A stretch of DNA of 32,195 nucleotides from Candidatus Hydrogenedentota bacterium (lineage in GTDB: Bacteria; Hydrogenedentota; Hydrogenedentia; Hydrogenedentales; GCA-2746185), in the NCBI GenBank assembly GCA_029937645.1, contig JAPYPO010000007.1:1-32195 (forward strand), written 5' to 3'. The translations under genes were made by a program, and so were the position numbers. Below are positions 9,208 through 18,575 of this stretch, in pieces. Position 1 is the first letter of the stretch; each line of letters opens with the position of its first letter. Below the pieces are notes generated by a model. The model was not told where the DNA came from, did no database searches, and saw nothing but the letters and a program-made list of their open reading frames with translations.

Positions 9208-10245
9208 CTACAGAGTGGGGGCGTCGTCGAGGGGATAGCGCCGGATGTCGCGGTTTGCCTTGGCGACGATGATGAGGAGGCGTTCCAGTTCAGCATAGTA
9301 CGCGTCCGGCTCGATGCTCTCCTTCTCGCGCTTGAGCTGAAATATCAGGTCGAGTGTCTCCACATAGGTATTGATTAACTCCTGCGGCACCGTGGGATCG
9401 AAGCTGTATTCCTTCAGGTAGGTCACGGCCGCAAGGATTCCATCAGAACCCTCTTCACGGATGTCGCTTTCCCCGAGTCCTTCGATAGGGAGCCTGGTGC
9501 CTAAGCCGTCGCCGTTGTCATCGAGGATGGCATGCTCCGTCGCGATAAGGCCCTCGCCCACGAACCACGCGTTGGTCAATTGCGTCGCGTAATGGGCGGC
9601 TTCGATGATCGTGATACGCTCGTCTCGGTTGCCGTCAGCGCTGCCGCTTTCCAGCCCCTCGATGAAGAACTCCATGAACTCGGTGGCGTTAATTTCGTCC
9701 ACCCCCTTCGTGGCCGAGAGGATAACCCGGTCGGGCCCACTCACGCTGTTAATAAACCCTGCGCCGCTGGAGATGGCGACAACGAGGACAATGCGCCGCG
9801 CGGAAATCGCATCAAGCCGATCGGCGAGGTCGCCCGCCGTGAGATCGCGCGAGGGGATATGCAGCTTCGTGTCCCGCTTGAAGTGACTGCCGTGTCCAAT
9901 GAGGTAAACGTAGAGATCGTCCTCGGGCTGAACGCGTTTGGAAAGCGCGTCGAACGCTTGGTAAATCGTATCCAGGGAGATGGTGGATTCCGGTTGGGAT
10001 GGCCCCTCGAGAGGTTCTGCAAGCGGGGTGACATTTTCTTTGGGAATGGACAATTGTTGGGTGAGCGCTGTGTAGAGGCGCGAGTTCCATTCCTGAAATT
10101 GCTGTTGATAGAACTCTTCGCCACCGCTTCCGGAGAGGATGAGATGGTGCGACGCCGCCCCCGCCAATCCCGGAGCAAGAGCGCATAGGGCGATCGTAGC
10201 GGACAGAATTGCGATGGGAAAGCGCTTCCAGATGAACCGGCTCAT
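9208..10245 (-). CDS. Secreted C13/caspase-like (CD-clan fold) protein, predicted catalytically inactive
   Basis: Signal peptide; LYVYLIGHGSHF His-Gly motif; RRIVLVVAISSGAGF aligns to the A-C-x-S-G catalytic loop with Ile at the Cys position; EF-hand-like DGNRDERITIIE. ATG overlaps the upstream stop (ATGA). Confidence 0.75.
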   Translation of the reverse strand: MSRFIWKRFPIAILSATIALCALAPGLAGAASHHLILSGSGGEEFYQQQFQEWNSRLYTALTQQLSIPKENVTPLAEPLEGPSQPESTISLDTIYQAFDALSKRVQPEDDLYVYLIGHGSHFKRDTKLHIPSRDLTAGDLADRLDAISARRIVLVVAISSGAGFINSVSGPDRVILSATKGVDEINATEFMEFFIEGLESGSADGNRDERITIIEAAHYATQLTNAWFVGEGLIATEHAILDDNGDGLGTRLPIEGLGESDIREEGSDGILAAVTYLKEYSFDPTVPQELINTYVETLDLIFQLKREKESIEPDAYYAELERLLIIVAKANRDIRRYPLDDAPTL

Positions 10246-12662
10246 GCGCGGCCCCTCCTACGACGTAAATACCATTCCAGGGCCAGCATGGCCACGAGGG
10301 CGATGTAAAAGCCGGGGAGGGGCCAGATATGGAGGATTACCTCCTCGGCGTCCTCACGGTCGGGCAAGGGAATGCGTTCGGGCAGTGTCGCGATTTCGCT
10401 GAGATCGACGAACGCGCCCCCTGTTGATTCGGCCAAGTCGCGGAGGAAATCAGGATTATACTTAGCCATCTGGAATTCACGCCGATCCGGCTCGACCAGA
10501 AAGGCTTCGGTGAGGGTGCCAACGACTTCGTCCTTTTCGTTCAGAGACGAGAGCACCAAATTGTAAACGCCGGTTTCCTCGGGCGTGAAACGGCTGGAAT
10601 AGAGCCCCGCCTCTTGGATGGATTCATCCACAGAGAGCGCGAGTTCCTGGTTGTTCGGACTTGTCAGCGTGACGCTCGTGCGCAGGCCTTCCCGCCGGTC
10701 GAAGTTATCGTCGCGAATGATAAAGTCGAGATCGATAGGGGCACCTTGCGCATAGACATCCTGCTTGCCGCGCAGAAACGTAGGCTCCGGCGCATCGTGA
10801 ACGAGATTACGGACCACCTGCCGCCACAGCCGCTCGTGTCGGTCATCGTCCGCGTCGAGCCGCATTTGCCATTGCCAGGTGTCGCTCGTCGCCAAGATGG
10901 CGCATTTGCCTTCCCCGTAACGCTGGACCGCAAACACGGGGCGCGCGCCTTCATCGGATCCAGCGACGAAGGCTTCGGCCATTACCGTCGCGCCGGGGCG
11001 CAGCACCGGAAAGAGGTCGAGCCCGAAGAGCTCGGGCATTTCCGCCCAGAGCTGCATGTCTGACTGTTCGTCCGTATCCAAGGCCCAAGAGCCCCCGAGG
11101 CGGCCTTCCACCGTGGGACGCGCGGAGAATAATGTCCTCTCTCGAATCGAAGGATCATTCGCGGACTGATGCAACACGACGGGAAGCATGCCTTCCAGGA
11201 GGCTGCCTGCGTAGTCCCCGTTGGTAAAGGATTTCGGGCCACCCAAAACCAGGAGGGCCCCGCCACGCTTTTCGACGTAGTCGCGGGTTACCTCCATTTG
11301 CGTGTTGTTGAAATAGGGCTTTTCGACGTCGCCCCAGATAATGAGATCGTACCCAAAGAGTTCCTCGGCGGTGACCGGGTAGCCCGACTTCACCTCCGCC
11401 GCATTCTCGCCGATGGCGACGAACACCGCTTCGTCGTACCGGGGCGAATCGATGTCGTCGCTAAACCCCTCGAGCAGCGGGTTCACCACCGACGTTTCTT
11501 TCCCCTTGAATTCAAACTTGCGATCCGCCGTGGAAATGCAAATAAGCGTAGTCATCTTGAGTTGCTGCCTGTCCGGCCACAAGGCATTGCGGACGAATTT
11601 ATTCTCCCAGTTCGGGCGGCCCGACACGTAGAGAATCTGGTATTCCTTGTCCCGGTTGTCGACCACAAAGCGCCGCATGTTGTTTTCTTTGATACGGTCC
11701 TCAGGGATGGCCTCGCCCTCCGGTTCGGGCGTGGATTTGATGAGGCTCACCCGCGCCTCGTATTCGAGCCAGCCGGGGCGGTCGGGGATAAATTCGAGGC
11801 GCACCTGCTGGTCTTGACGATCTTCAGAGATCGAAATGCGCTTAGACTTGACCACCCGTACGCCATTGATTACTGCTTCAACCAACGCTTCGCGACCCGC
11901 GAGGCCTGTGGAATGAATATCGATATCGAGCACGACCGGGCTCTTGTCGAAATCGGTTCGGTTGACAGAGATGCGGCCCAGCTCTACATCGCGCCAGTTC
12001 GAAACCGAATCGACGCCCACCGTGAATACGGGCGCCGTGTCCGGCAAATCTTGGATCGCGACAAAATCATTGGAAGTCTGGTAGACGCCGTCGCTGAAGA
12101 CGATGATGGCGGACACATGGGTGCCTTCCATATCGGCAAAAGCCCGGGCCACGCCGCCGGTGAGGTCGCTCTCCCGCTGGTCAAATTTCAGATTGTTCAC
12201 CGATTGCAGCGCTTCGATGCCCGCGCCCAAGCCGTAGCGGGCCACCTGATGCTTGCGCCGAAGTTCACCTTCGAATTCCGCAGACACCGCCGCGTACGAT
12301 TCGAGGAGGCGCGCTCCCCGGGATTGGCCACTTTGCCCTTCGATATTCATGCTCTGCGAGTCATCGAAAAGGAGCAGCACGAACTGCTCGCCCGGACGGA
12401 TCCGCTCCGCGACGATAGACGGGTCGAGGGCGATGAACAAGGCGATGACAATGACGGCAACGCGAAGGAAGACCAGAAAAATACGAGTCTGTTTTTCCAC
12501 TCCATCCAGGCGCCGCCAATAGTACAGGGCCATGCCGACGCCCGCCCCTGCAATCAGCAGTAGGCATAGGAACCACGGCAGCGGAACATTAAATCCGAAA
12601 CGCGTGGGCGTGAGATCATCCGCGCCGTTTCCCGCGAGCCACTCGGTAATTCGTTCGAGCAC
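10242..12662 (-). CDS. Membrane protein with vWA domain and glutamine-amidotransferase-like domain
   Basis: TM helices at both ends; MIDAS-like FVLLLFDDSQSMNI; GATase1-like segment YDLIIWGDVEKPYFNNTQMEVTRDYVEKRGGALLVLGGPKSF. GTG start 2 nt after the upstream TAA (TAA-ac-GTG) preferred. Confidence 0.82.
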   Translation of the reverse strand: MLERITEWLAGNGADDLTPTRFGFNVPLPWFLCLLLIAGAGVGMALYYWRRLDGVEKQTRIFLVFLRVAVIVIALFIALDPSIVAERIRPGEQFVLLLFDDSQSMNIEGQSGQSRGARLLESYAAVSAEFEGELRRKHQVARYGLGAGIEALQSVNNLKFDQRESDLTGGVARAFADMEGTHVSAIIVFSDGVYQTSNDFVAIQDLPDTAPVFTVGVDSVSNWRDVELGRISVNRTDFDKSPVVLDIDIHSTGLAGREALVEAVINGVRVVKSKRISISEDRQDQQVRLEFIPDRPGWLEYEARVSLIKSTPEPEGEAIPEDRIKENNMRRFVVDNRDKEYQILYVSGRPNWENKFVRNALWPDRQQLKMTTLICISTADRKFEFKGKETSVVNPLLEGFSDDIDSPRYDEAVFVAIGENAAEVKSGYPVTAEELFGYDLIIWGDVEKPYFNNTQMEVTRDYVEKRGGALLVLGGPKSFTNGDYAGSLLEGMLPVVLHQSANDPSIRERTLFSARPTVEGRLGGSWALDTDEQSDMQLWAEMPELFGLDLFPVLRPGATVMAEAFVAGSDEGARPVFAVQRYGEGKCAILATSDTWQWQMRLDADDDRHERLWRQVVRNLVHDAPEPTFLRGKQDVYAQGAPIDLDFIIRDDNFDRREGLRTSVTLTSPNNQELALSVDESIQEAGLYSSRFTPEETGVYNLVLSSLNEKDEVVGTLTEAFLVEPDRREFQMAKYNPDFLRDLAESTGGAFVDLSEIATLPERIPLPDREDAEEVILHIWPLPGFYIALVAMLALEWYLRRRRGRA

Positions 12663-12664
12663 GT

Positions 12665-15600
12665 TTAGCGGGTTCCTTCGGATTCGGACAAGCCGGTAAA
12701 GTAGTCGGCGACCCACGCCTTGAAGCGTTCGGGAATTTCGCCTTCGTCAGCCATGATGAATTCTTGCTCATCGAGAAGTTTTTGAATGTCGCGTTGCAAC
12801 TGATCCGCCGTTTCCACCAATGGTTTTTGCACCACATCAAGGAACAAGTCGAACCGCGGCGCCTTACTGTTGCTGCGGTACTGGCGGCGCATATTTTCAA
12901 TTTGTTCACGGGCACGCGCTATCTGCGTCCGGTATTCGCTATCCTGGGGGAGCAGAGACTCCGCATTCCGCAGCTCTTCCAGCCAACCGCGGTAATCATT
13001 CTGTATGAAGCCGTCCATATCGAAGGCCGGGATGGGCCCGTTGTCCGACCAACCGCCGGTCCTGTCCCCACCAAACCGACGGGCGCCGCCGCTGGACCCT
13101 CTCTGATTGTTACCGCCCTGCTGTCCTTGCTGACCCTGCTGTCCTTGCTGACCCTGCTGTCCTTGCTGACCCTGTTGGCCTTGTTGCCCCTGTTGACCTT
13201 CTTGCCCCTGCTGGCCTTGTTGCCCCTGTTGACCTTCTTGTCCCTGTTGACCTTCTTGTCCCTGTTGACCTTCTTGCCCCTGCTGACCGTCTTGCCCCTG
13301 CTGACCTTGTTGCCCCTGCTGACCTTCTTGCCCCTGCTGACCTTCTTGCCCCTGCTGACCGTCTTGCCCCTGCTGACCGTCTTGCCCCTGCTGACCTTCT
13401 TGCCCCTGCTGACCGTCTTGCCCCTGTTGACCTTCTTGTCCCTGTTGGCCAGCAGTCACACGCTCAAGTGCTTCGAGGGCGAGCTGCATCCCTTCCAACT
13501 CGCTTTCCACGATCGATTGAGCGACTTGGTGGAGCTTTTCGGCAGCGCCATCAAGTTTTTCAGCAATTTTTTCTTCTTCACCGATAGCCGTATCCCACAC
13601 TTCGTATTTGATGTAGGGCATCGTTTCGATGATGTCCTCATAGATGCCTTCGCGGCTCGTCTCGCGCAGCCAGTCATTGAGTTCATTCGTCATCAACTCT
13701 TGCGTCTGACGCCCACGCTCGGCGAGTTCGCCCGCTTCATTCATCATCTCGCTGAAATCTTGCGCGAGTTGTTCCTTTCGTTCGACAAGTTCCTGCTTAC
13801 GCTCGTCCAGGTCATCTCCAATATCGAAGTTCGGGATATTGTGTTCCTTCTGAAATTCCCCCGCCTGCTGAACAACCCCATCCTGAGCCTGCTGCAATTC
13901 TTCCATCTGCTCGATGATTTCTTTCATCCGTTGCGCTGCCGCCTCCCGGCCGAATTGCCGCAACTGGCTCTGGATATCATCCAGGGGTTGGGTGGCGCGG
14001 TTCCCGGAGGCCTGCGCCTGCTGGTAGCGGTCATCTTGAAGGTGATCGAGAGCGCGGTTCATATGCTCACGCGATTCTTCGAGGCCCTCACGCGCCTGGC
14101 GGGTTTGTTCGGGACTCATCCCCTCAGTGGCCAGGTCTTGCCGTACCTCATCCAAGCGGTCGAGATTTTTCTGCTGCTCGTCTTCCAAGCGTTCCAGCTT
14201 GCGGCGAATCTCCTCCTTCTCTTCCTCCGTCTTCGCGTTTTGGAGTTCCGAGATGAGGCGTGCGATTTCCTCGTCGATCAATTCTTGGCGTTGCGCAAGC
14301 TCCGAAATCTTTTTCAGGAACTCGTCGGCCGCTTGCTGTTGCTGCTCTTGCCCGACCCTGTTTTCCTCTTCATAAAAATTCTTGTTTCGAGACATTTCAA
14401 GCGCAGAAATATCAGGGCGCTCCTGACTGCCTCCGCCACCCTCGCCTTTGCCGCTGCTTTGCGTCACTTCGCTCCGGTCAGGCTTCATCTTCAGAAGTAG
14501 GCGATAGGATACGTTTTGATTTACGAGTGCTTCGGACAGCGCGGTTTCCGGCTCAGGCATCTCCGATTGCTTAAGGATATTGGCCGACTCGCTCATTGCC
14601 TTGCCAAGGCGGATGCTTGCCGGGCTCGGGGTGCCCGCCTCCCTGTTTCTCTTGGACACTTTGTTTTGAAGCTTCTCTTGCGTCTCGACGATCAGGTCGC
14701 GCCGTTCGTTAAAGACCTTTGGCTCGATAAAGGGCGCTTCGCCGCGGAGGTTCCACGTCGCGATAATGATTTGCTTTTGGACCTTCGTGTCTTCGTCCTC
14801 TTGCTCACCGCCTTTGCCGCTGCCGCCATCAGACACGACTTCTTCATAGCGCTTGCGGAACGGTCGGATTTCCAGGAAGAATGGATCGCCGAGCAGTTCA
14901 AACTCGCTGCGACCCGGCTTCGCGTCCTTCGCCCAGACGGTCCACGTAATAAAGTCGCCCACCTCAAGGTCGAGGGTTTCAAGCTCGATTTCGTGTTCGC
15001 CCTCCGCATCGTTCAGCACGGCGTCCGACTCATTCAACGCCAGGCGCACCGGCTCGCGACCCGAGATTTCATAAAGCAGTCCATATTCCTTAAAGCCGTA
15101 GTCATCCGTTACCTTGAATTCAAAAGGGACCTCCTCCAGCATTGTCACTTCGCTATCGCCCCTGGGAAATCGTATCCGGATATCCGGCGGTCTGTCGCGA
15201 TCGATCGCGATGGCGTACCGCGGATTGTATTCGCTGGGCTCCTCTTGCAAGTCGACCAGCTCGATGTGGTATTTATCGTTCCTCGTCAACTCAATCGATG
15301 TGGTCCAGAGGGCTTCTGAGGTTTCCACCAGCGAAACGCGTGTGCCGCTGCCGAGCACCATTTCCGCGCTCGCGAGCTTCTTATTGACCCAAAAAGACAT
15401 GGCCACCTGGCTGCCTTCGATGCCAGAAACGTTGCCGCTGTTGGGCACTTCCCGTGGCTCTCGCTCCAGGTATTCGGGAAAGGTGTACAGGAGATCGATC
15501 GAGGTTACCTCGGGCGGTGTCCACGCGGTCAACTCGAAAGTCGCCGACCGCTTCCTGCCAAACTGGACGTCGTACTCGATATCGGTTTGCACATCGGCAA

Positions 15601-16354
15601 AGAGGTACATGTATATGTTTTCCGACGGGCTGCGCTCCATTTCGCTGACCTGCCAGTCCCCGCCGGCCATGCGCCATCGAAGCTGCACTTTATTATTCAG
15701 TTTGTCCGATCGTACCCATATCGTTTGATTGTCCCCGCGGCGGACGCGGGCGTTACCAGGCTCAACCGTGAAGGGCAGTGCCGTGCGCCGCGCCAACTCA
15801 TCGGGGATGACGCCGATTGTGGGCATCCAAAAATTGCTGAAGAGGACTACCGTGCCCGCAGACAAGGCCAGCAACACGGCAGCGGCTGCACCGAACGTAA
15901 ATACAGGCGTGGTGTCGAGTACATCGGAGAACGACACCTTGCGGACGATCGGGGTTGTTTCTTCCAGGAACTGCTGAATGATCCACGGGGAATCGTCGGC
16001 ATGACCACCGGCACTGAATTCCACCGCGCTGGCGATACGGTTTTCCAATTCCGGGTGCTTTTCGTCGATGAACAGCGCTACCTGCTCCGTCGTGATGGGG
16101 GTACGCATGGGAAGGAATAGCCAACGCCACGCCGCCACCGCCTCGCACAGAGAAAAGGCCGCGAGGAAATACCTGGCCGTGTCGTCGCCCCGCGGCACGA
16201 ACGCCAGCATGAGGGTGAAAAGGAACGTCAGGGCGAGCGTGGCCACGCCGAAGCGCGCCCAACTTCTCAGGGCGCGGTTTCGCCTGCATTGGCGCGCCAC
16301 TTCCTGAATGCGCAGCCCAAGCTCTGGATGTAATTTCGTGGAGCCTTTTCGCAT
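12665..16354 (-). CDS. DUF4175-like large membrane/coiled-coil protein with Gly-X-Y hexapeptide repeats
   Basis: N-terminal TM pair, HPELENRIASAVEF-type motif, long Glu/Gln-rich coiled-coil, QGQ repeat tract; start MRKGSTKLHPELG has a good RBS (AAGGAG). Confidence 0.82.
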   Translation of the reverse strand: MRKGSTKLHPELGLRIQEVARQCRRNRALRSWARFGVATLALTFLFTLMLAFVPRGDDTARYFLAAFSLCEAVAAWRWLFLPMRTPITTEQVALFIDEKHPELENRIASAVEFSAGGHADDSPWIIQQFLEETTPIVRKVSFSDVLDTTPVFTFGAAAAVLLALSAGTVVLFSNFWMPTIGVIPDELARRTALPFTVEPGNARVRRGDNQTIWVRSDKLNNKVQLRWRMAGGDWQVSEMERSPSENIYMYLFADVQTDIEYDVQFGRKRSATFELTAWTPPEVTSIDLLYTFPEYLEREPREVPNSGNVSGIEGSQVAMSFWVNKKLASAEMVLGSGTRVSLVETSEALWTTSIELTRNDKYHIELVDLQEEPSEYNPRYAIAIDRDRPPDIRIRFPRGDSEVTMLEEVPFEFKVTDDYGFKEYGLLYEISGREPVRLALNESDAVLNDAEGEHEIELETLDLEVGDFITWTVWAKDAKPGRSEFELLGDPFFLEIRPFRKRYEEVVSDGGSGKGGEQEDEDTKVQKQIIIATWNLRGEAPFIEPKVFNERRDLIVETQEKLQNKVSKRNREAGTPSPASIRLGKAMSESANILKQSEMPEPETALSEALVNQNVSYRLLLKMKPDRSEVTQSSGKGEGGGGSQERPDISALEMSRNKNFYEEENRVGQEQQQQAADEFLKKISELAQRQELIDEEIARLISELQNAKTEEEKEEIRRKLERLEDEQQKNLDRLDEVRQDLATEGMSPEQTRQAREGLEESREHMNRALDHLQDDRYQQAQASGNRATQPLDDIQSQLRQFGREAAAQRMKEIIEQMEELQQAQDGVVQQAGEFQKEHNIPNFDIGDDLDERKQELVERKEQLAQDFSEMMNEAGELAERGRQTQELMTNELNDWLRETSREGIYEDIIETMPYIKYEVWDTAIGEEEKIAEKLDGAAEKLHQVAQSIVESELEGMQLALEALERVTAGQQGQEGQQGQDGQQGQEGQQGQDGQQGQDGQQGQEGQQGQEGQQGQQGQQGQDGQQGQEGQQGQEGQQGQEGQQGQQGQQGQEGQQGQQGQQGQQGQQGQQGQQGQQGQQGGNNQRGSSGGARRFGGDRTGGWSDNGPIPAFDMDGFIQNDYRGWLEELRNAESLLPQDSEYRTQIARAREQIENMRRQYRSNSKAPRFDLFLDVVQKPLVETADQLQRDIQKLLDEQEFIMADEGEIPERFKAWVADYFTGLSESEGTR
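13115..13450 (-). repeat. 18-nt tandem repeat encoding 18 x GQQGQ[E/D/Q] plus GQQG (112 codons)
   Basis: Read directly from the sequence; three perfect 18-nt copies CTGTCCTTGCTGACCCTG at 13121-13174 on the + strand. Confidence 0.95.
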
Positions 16355-16410
16355 AGTCCCGCTCCTTGCTATCGGTAAACCCTTCAACGGGAGGGATCGG
16401 TTCCAATCAA

Positions 16411-16422
16411 ACCGGATCCGGT
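16411..16422. repeat. 12-bp perfect palindrome ACCGGATCCGGT in the BatA/DUF4175 intergenic gap
   Basis: Direct reading. Confidence 0.6.
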
Positions 16423-16451
16423 AGGATCACGCCGTAGCTTACCGTAGAATT

Positions 16452-18575
16452 TTACCCTTTTAAGGCAGACATATACCAACTCTCAAGAAGGAGTAATAAA
16501 ACTAAGAAAACCAAGAAATACCTTCCGTATTCCGTGCGGACGATAAAGTCACTCGGCGCGCCACTGATGAGCGCATCCATATCCTCATCCAAAGCCAATG
16601 GAGCCGACGAAAGCTTCAGCTCGAATTCCGCTAGAGATACGGGCGTCGGGTCGCCTTCGCTGGGAACAACATTGACCGCGTCCACCTGAAGCCAGTCTCC
16701 ATCCGTCGTCGTCCGCGTCCGAAAGAAGCCCGCGTGCCGGAGCAGCAGGTTCGCGTTCGCACCGACATCCTCCAGAGTTACTTCCACCGGCTGATCGAGT
16801 CCGGGGGCGGAGATAACCGTAATCCCTGCCTCGTCGAAGACCACCGAGTCGGCCCCGACGCGCTGGGCCACATTCCAGGTTACATCAGCCTCTTGGAATC
16901 CGCTCAGATAGGAAAGCGTTTGGTACAGCAATGGCACGAAGCGGGCGGTTTTGGGGAGGTTCGTCCAATCCAACAATACCGCGAAGGGCCAGATGACCAC
17001 GCGCCCCTCGCCGACGCGCGCCTCGACCATCGCGGGCGAGTCGTCGTCGAACCGGGCCAGGACCCGGAGGTCCTCGGTGTCCTCGCCGATGTCCATGGTG
17101 TAATGGTTGTGGAAGCGTAGCGACGAAAAATCGTTGAACCGGGCCCCGGCAAAGGGCACGAATATTTCATGCTCAAAGTTGAGCCAGGCAAGGACCTCGT
17201 AGCGCGATTCGCGTTGCGCATCGTGGCGAAGCCCGGTGATCGGCGCGCCGATGGGCGACAAGAGCAGCTCGTTAAGTCGCTCATAATCCGTGCCTTCGTC
17301 AAGGGTCAGGAGGAGTTGCCCGCCATTTCTCGTAAATTCGAGCAACTGTGCTGCCGTTTCCTGACGCAGCCCGTCGAGGCCGCTAACAATGATCACGGCT
17401 GGCCTCTGCGCAGGATTGCCGAGGGCTTCCGGCAGTTCGATTTGCGACGCGACACTGGCGACCCAGGGAATATCCAATCGTTTGGGCAGCGCTCTGCTCA
17501 TGAACATAGCCGAAGGATATACCAGGCCGGGCTTCTCGTCGGCGAGAATCAACACATTCCGCTTGCGCGGTGGGTTCCAGGTGAAGTAACGCACGTTATC
17601 CGGCGTCACGCCATCGCCGGTGAGCTGGAGGCGGCCCTCCAGCGGATCGTTGGTCGTCACATCGAAGGTAAACGACGTTTGCGAGGCATTGCCGCCCTTC
17701 ACATCCAGCACGTTTGCGGCCTGCTCTACGCCGCCCAAAATCATCTTGATTTCCAATTGGTCCGCATCGTCCTCGGACCAGTTCTTTACTTTGCCCAAAA
17801 TCCGGAGGCCACCGTCCTGCATTTTCTTGAGGCCCACATCGGTCAGCGCATAGTTCACCGTGTCGCCGTATTCCACCTGAACGGTCTTCAACTGAATTCC
17901 CGGGGAAAGCTTCCAGCCAGTATATTGCTCCGGCATGCCGTTTTTCTGGAAATCGGAGATCACATACAAAATCTTGCGGGTGGAGGCCCCCGATTCCTCG
18001 TCGAGCCCCGCCGTCAGGAGTGCCTGCGCGTGTTGCAGGGCCGGCAGGTACGCCGTGTTTTCATCCGTCAATTCCGCGCTTTGGATGGCGAGGCGGGCGC
18101 GATCATGCGATCCGACTTCGGGGTCGGATTCGGATTCGATGGCGGCGGCAGTCGTGTGCGAACGGCCGAATACCACGACGCCTACGGGTTCCTCTTCGGG
18201 GATATCGCCGAGAATGGACAGGGCTTCGGCCTTCGCTTCGTCGAAGGCGCCGCCCGCGCCCATGCTGTACGACGCATCGACCAGGATGAGGTGGCGAAGG
18301 GGGCCATCGTTGACGTCGAAGGCCGCAGGGGCCGTCCAGAAAGGCCGTGAGAAGGCGAGGGCCAGTAGCAAGAACAACAACATGCGTAGCAGCATAAGCA
18401 GGATATGCTGGAGCTTGCGGCGCTCGATAACCTCCTTCGGAATATTGGGAATAAAGAGAATGCTACTGAAGGCCAGGGGCTCCCGTTCGGGCCGCCGGAT
18501 TTGGTGGATGAGGAAGGGCGCGGCGAGCAACGCGACGCCGCCAAAAAAGAACGGGGCTAGAAACGAAAGGCCCAT
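16452..18575 (-). CDS. BatA-domain/vWA-domain membrane protein
   Basis: N-terminal BatA-type region (FLAPFFFGGVALLAAPFLIHQIRRPEREPLAFSSILFIP); MIDAS DASYSMG, T in ENTAYLPAL, D in YVISDFQ; C-terminal TM. ATG overlaps the DUF58 stop (TGATG). Confidence 0.88.
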   Translation of the reverse strand: MGLSFLAPFFFGGVALLAAPFLIHQIRRPEREPLAFSSILFIPNIPKEVIERRKLQHILLMLLRMLLFLLLALAFSRPFWTAPAAFDVNDGPLRHLILVDASYSMGAGGAFDEAKAEALSILGDIPEEEPVGVVVFGRSHTTAAAIESESDPEVGSHDRARLAIQSAELTDENTAYLPALQHAQALLTAGLDEESGASTRKILYVISDFQKNGMPEQYTGWKLSPGIQLKTVQVEYGDTVNYALTDVGLKKMQDGGLRILGKVKNWSEDDADQLEIKMILGGVEQAANVLDVKGGNASQTSFTFDVTTNDPLEGRLQLTGDGVTPDNVRYFTWNPPRKRNVLILADEKPGLVYPSAMFMSRALPKRLDIPWVASVASQIELPEALGNPAQRPAVIIVSGLDGLRQETAAQLLEFTRNGGQLLLTLDEGTDYERLNELLLSPIGAPITGLRHDAQRESRYEVLAWLNFEHEIFVPFAGARFNDFSSLRFHNHYTMDIGEDTEDLRVLARFDDDSPAMVEARVGEGRVVIWPFAVLLDWTNLPKTARFVPLLYQTLSYLSGFQEADVTWNVAQRVGADSVVFDEAGITVISAPGLDQPVEVTLEDVGANANLLLRHAGFFRTRTTTDGDWLQVDAVNVVPSEGDPTPVSLAEFELKLSSAPLALDEDMDALISGAPSDFIVRTEYGRYFLVFLVLLLLLESWYMSALKG

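Noticed and set aside
9208-10245. Calling the caspase-like gene a pseudogene
   Set aside because: Frame is full length with signal peptide and coupled start; only the catalytic residue is replaced.
11169-12563. 464-aa plus-strand ORF
   Set aside because: Antisense to the vWA/GATase-like gene; shadow ORF.
13115-13450. Possible CRISPR array because of regular tandem repeats
   Set aside because: 18-nt contiguous units with no spacers, in frame in a coding gene.
12764-14500. 578-aa plus-strand ORF rich in LLTLLSLLTFLPLL repeats
   Set aside because: Exact antisense shadow of the DUF4175-like QGQ repeat and coiled-coil; no domain, no independent start evidence.
17169-18350. 393-aa plus-strand ORF
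   Set aside because: Antisense to the BatA/vWA gene with intact MIDAS motifs; no recognisable domain.
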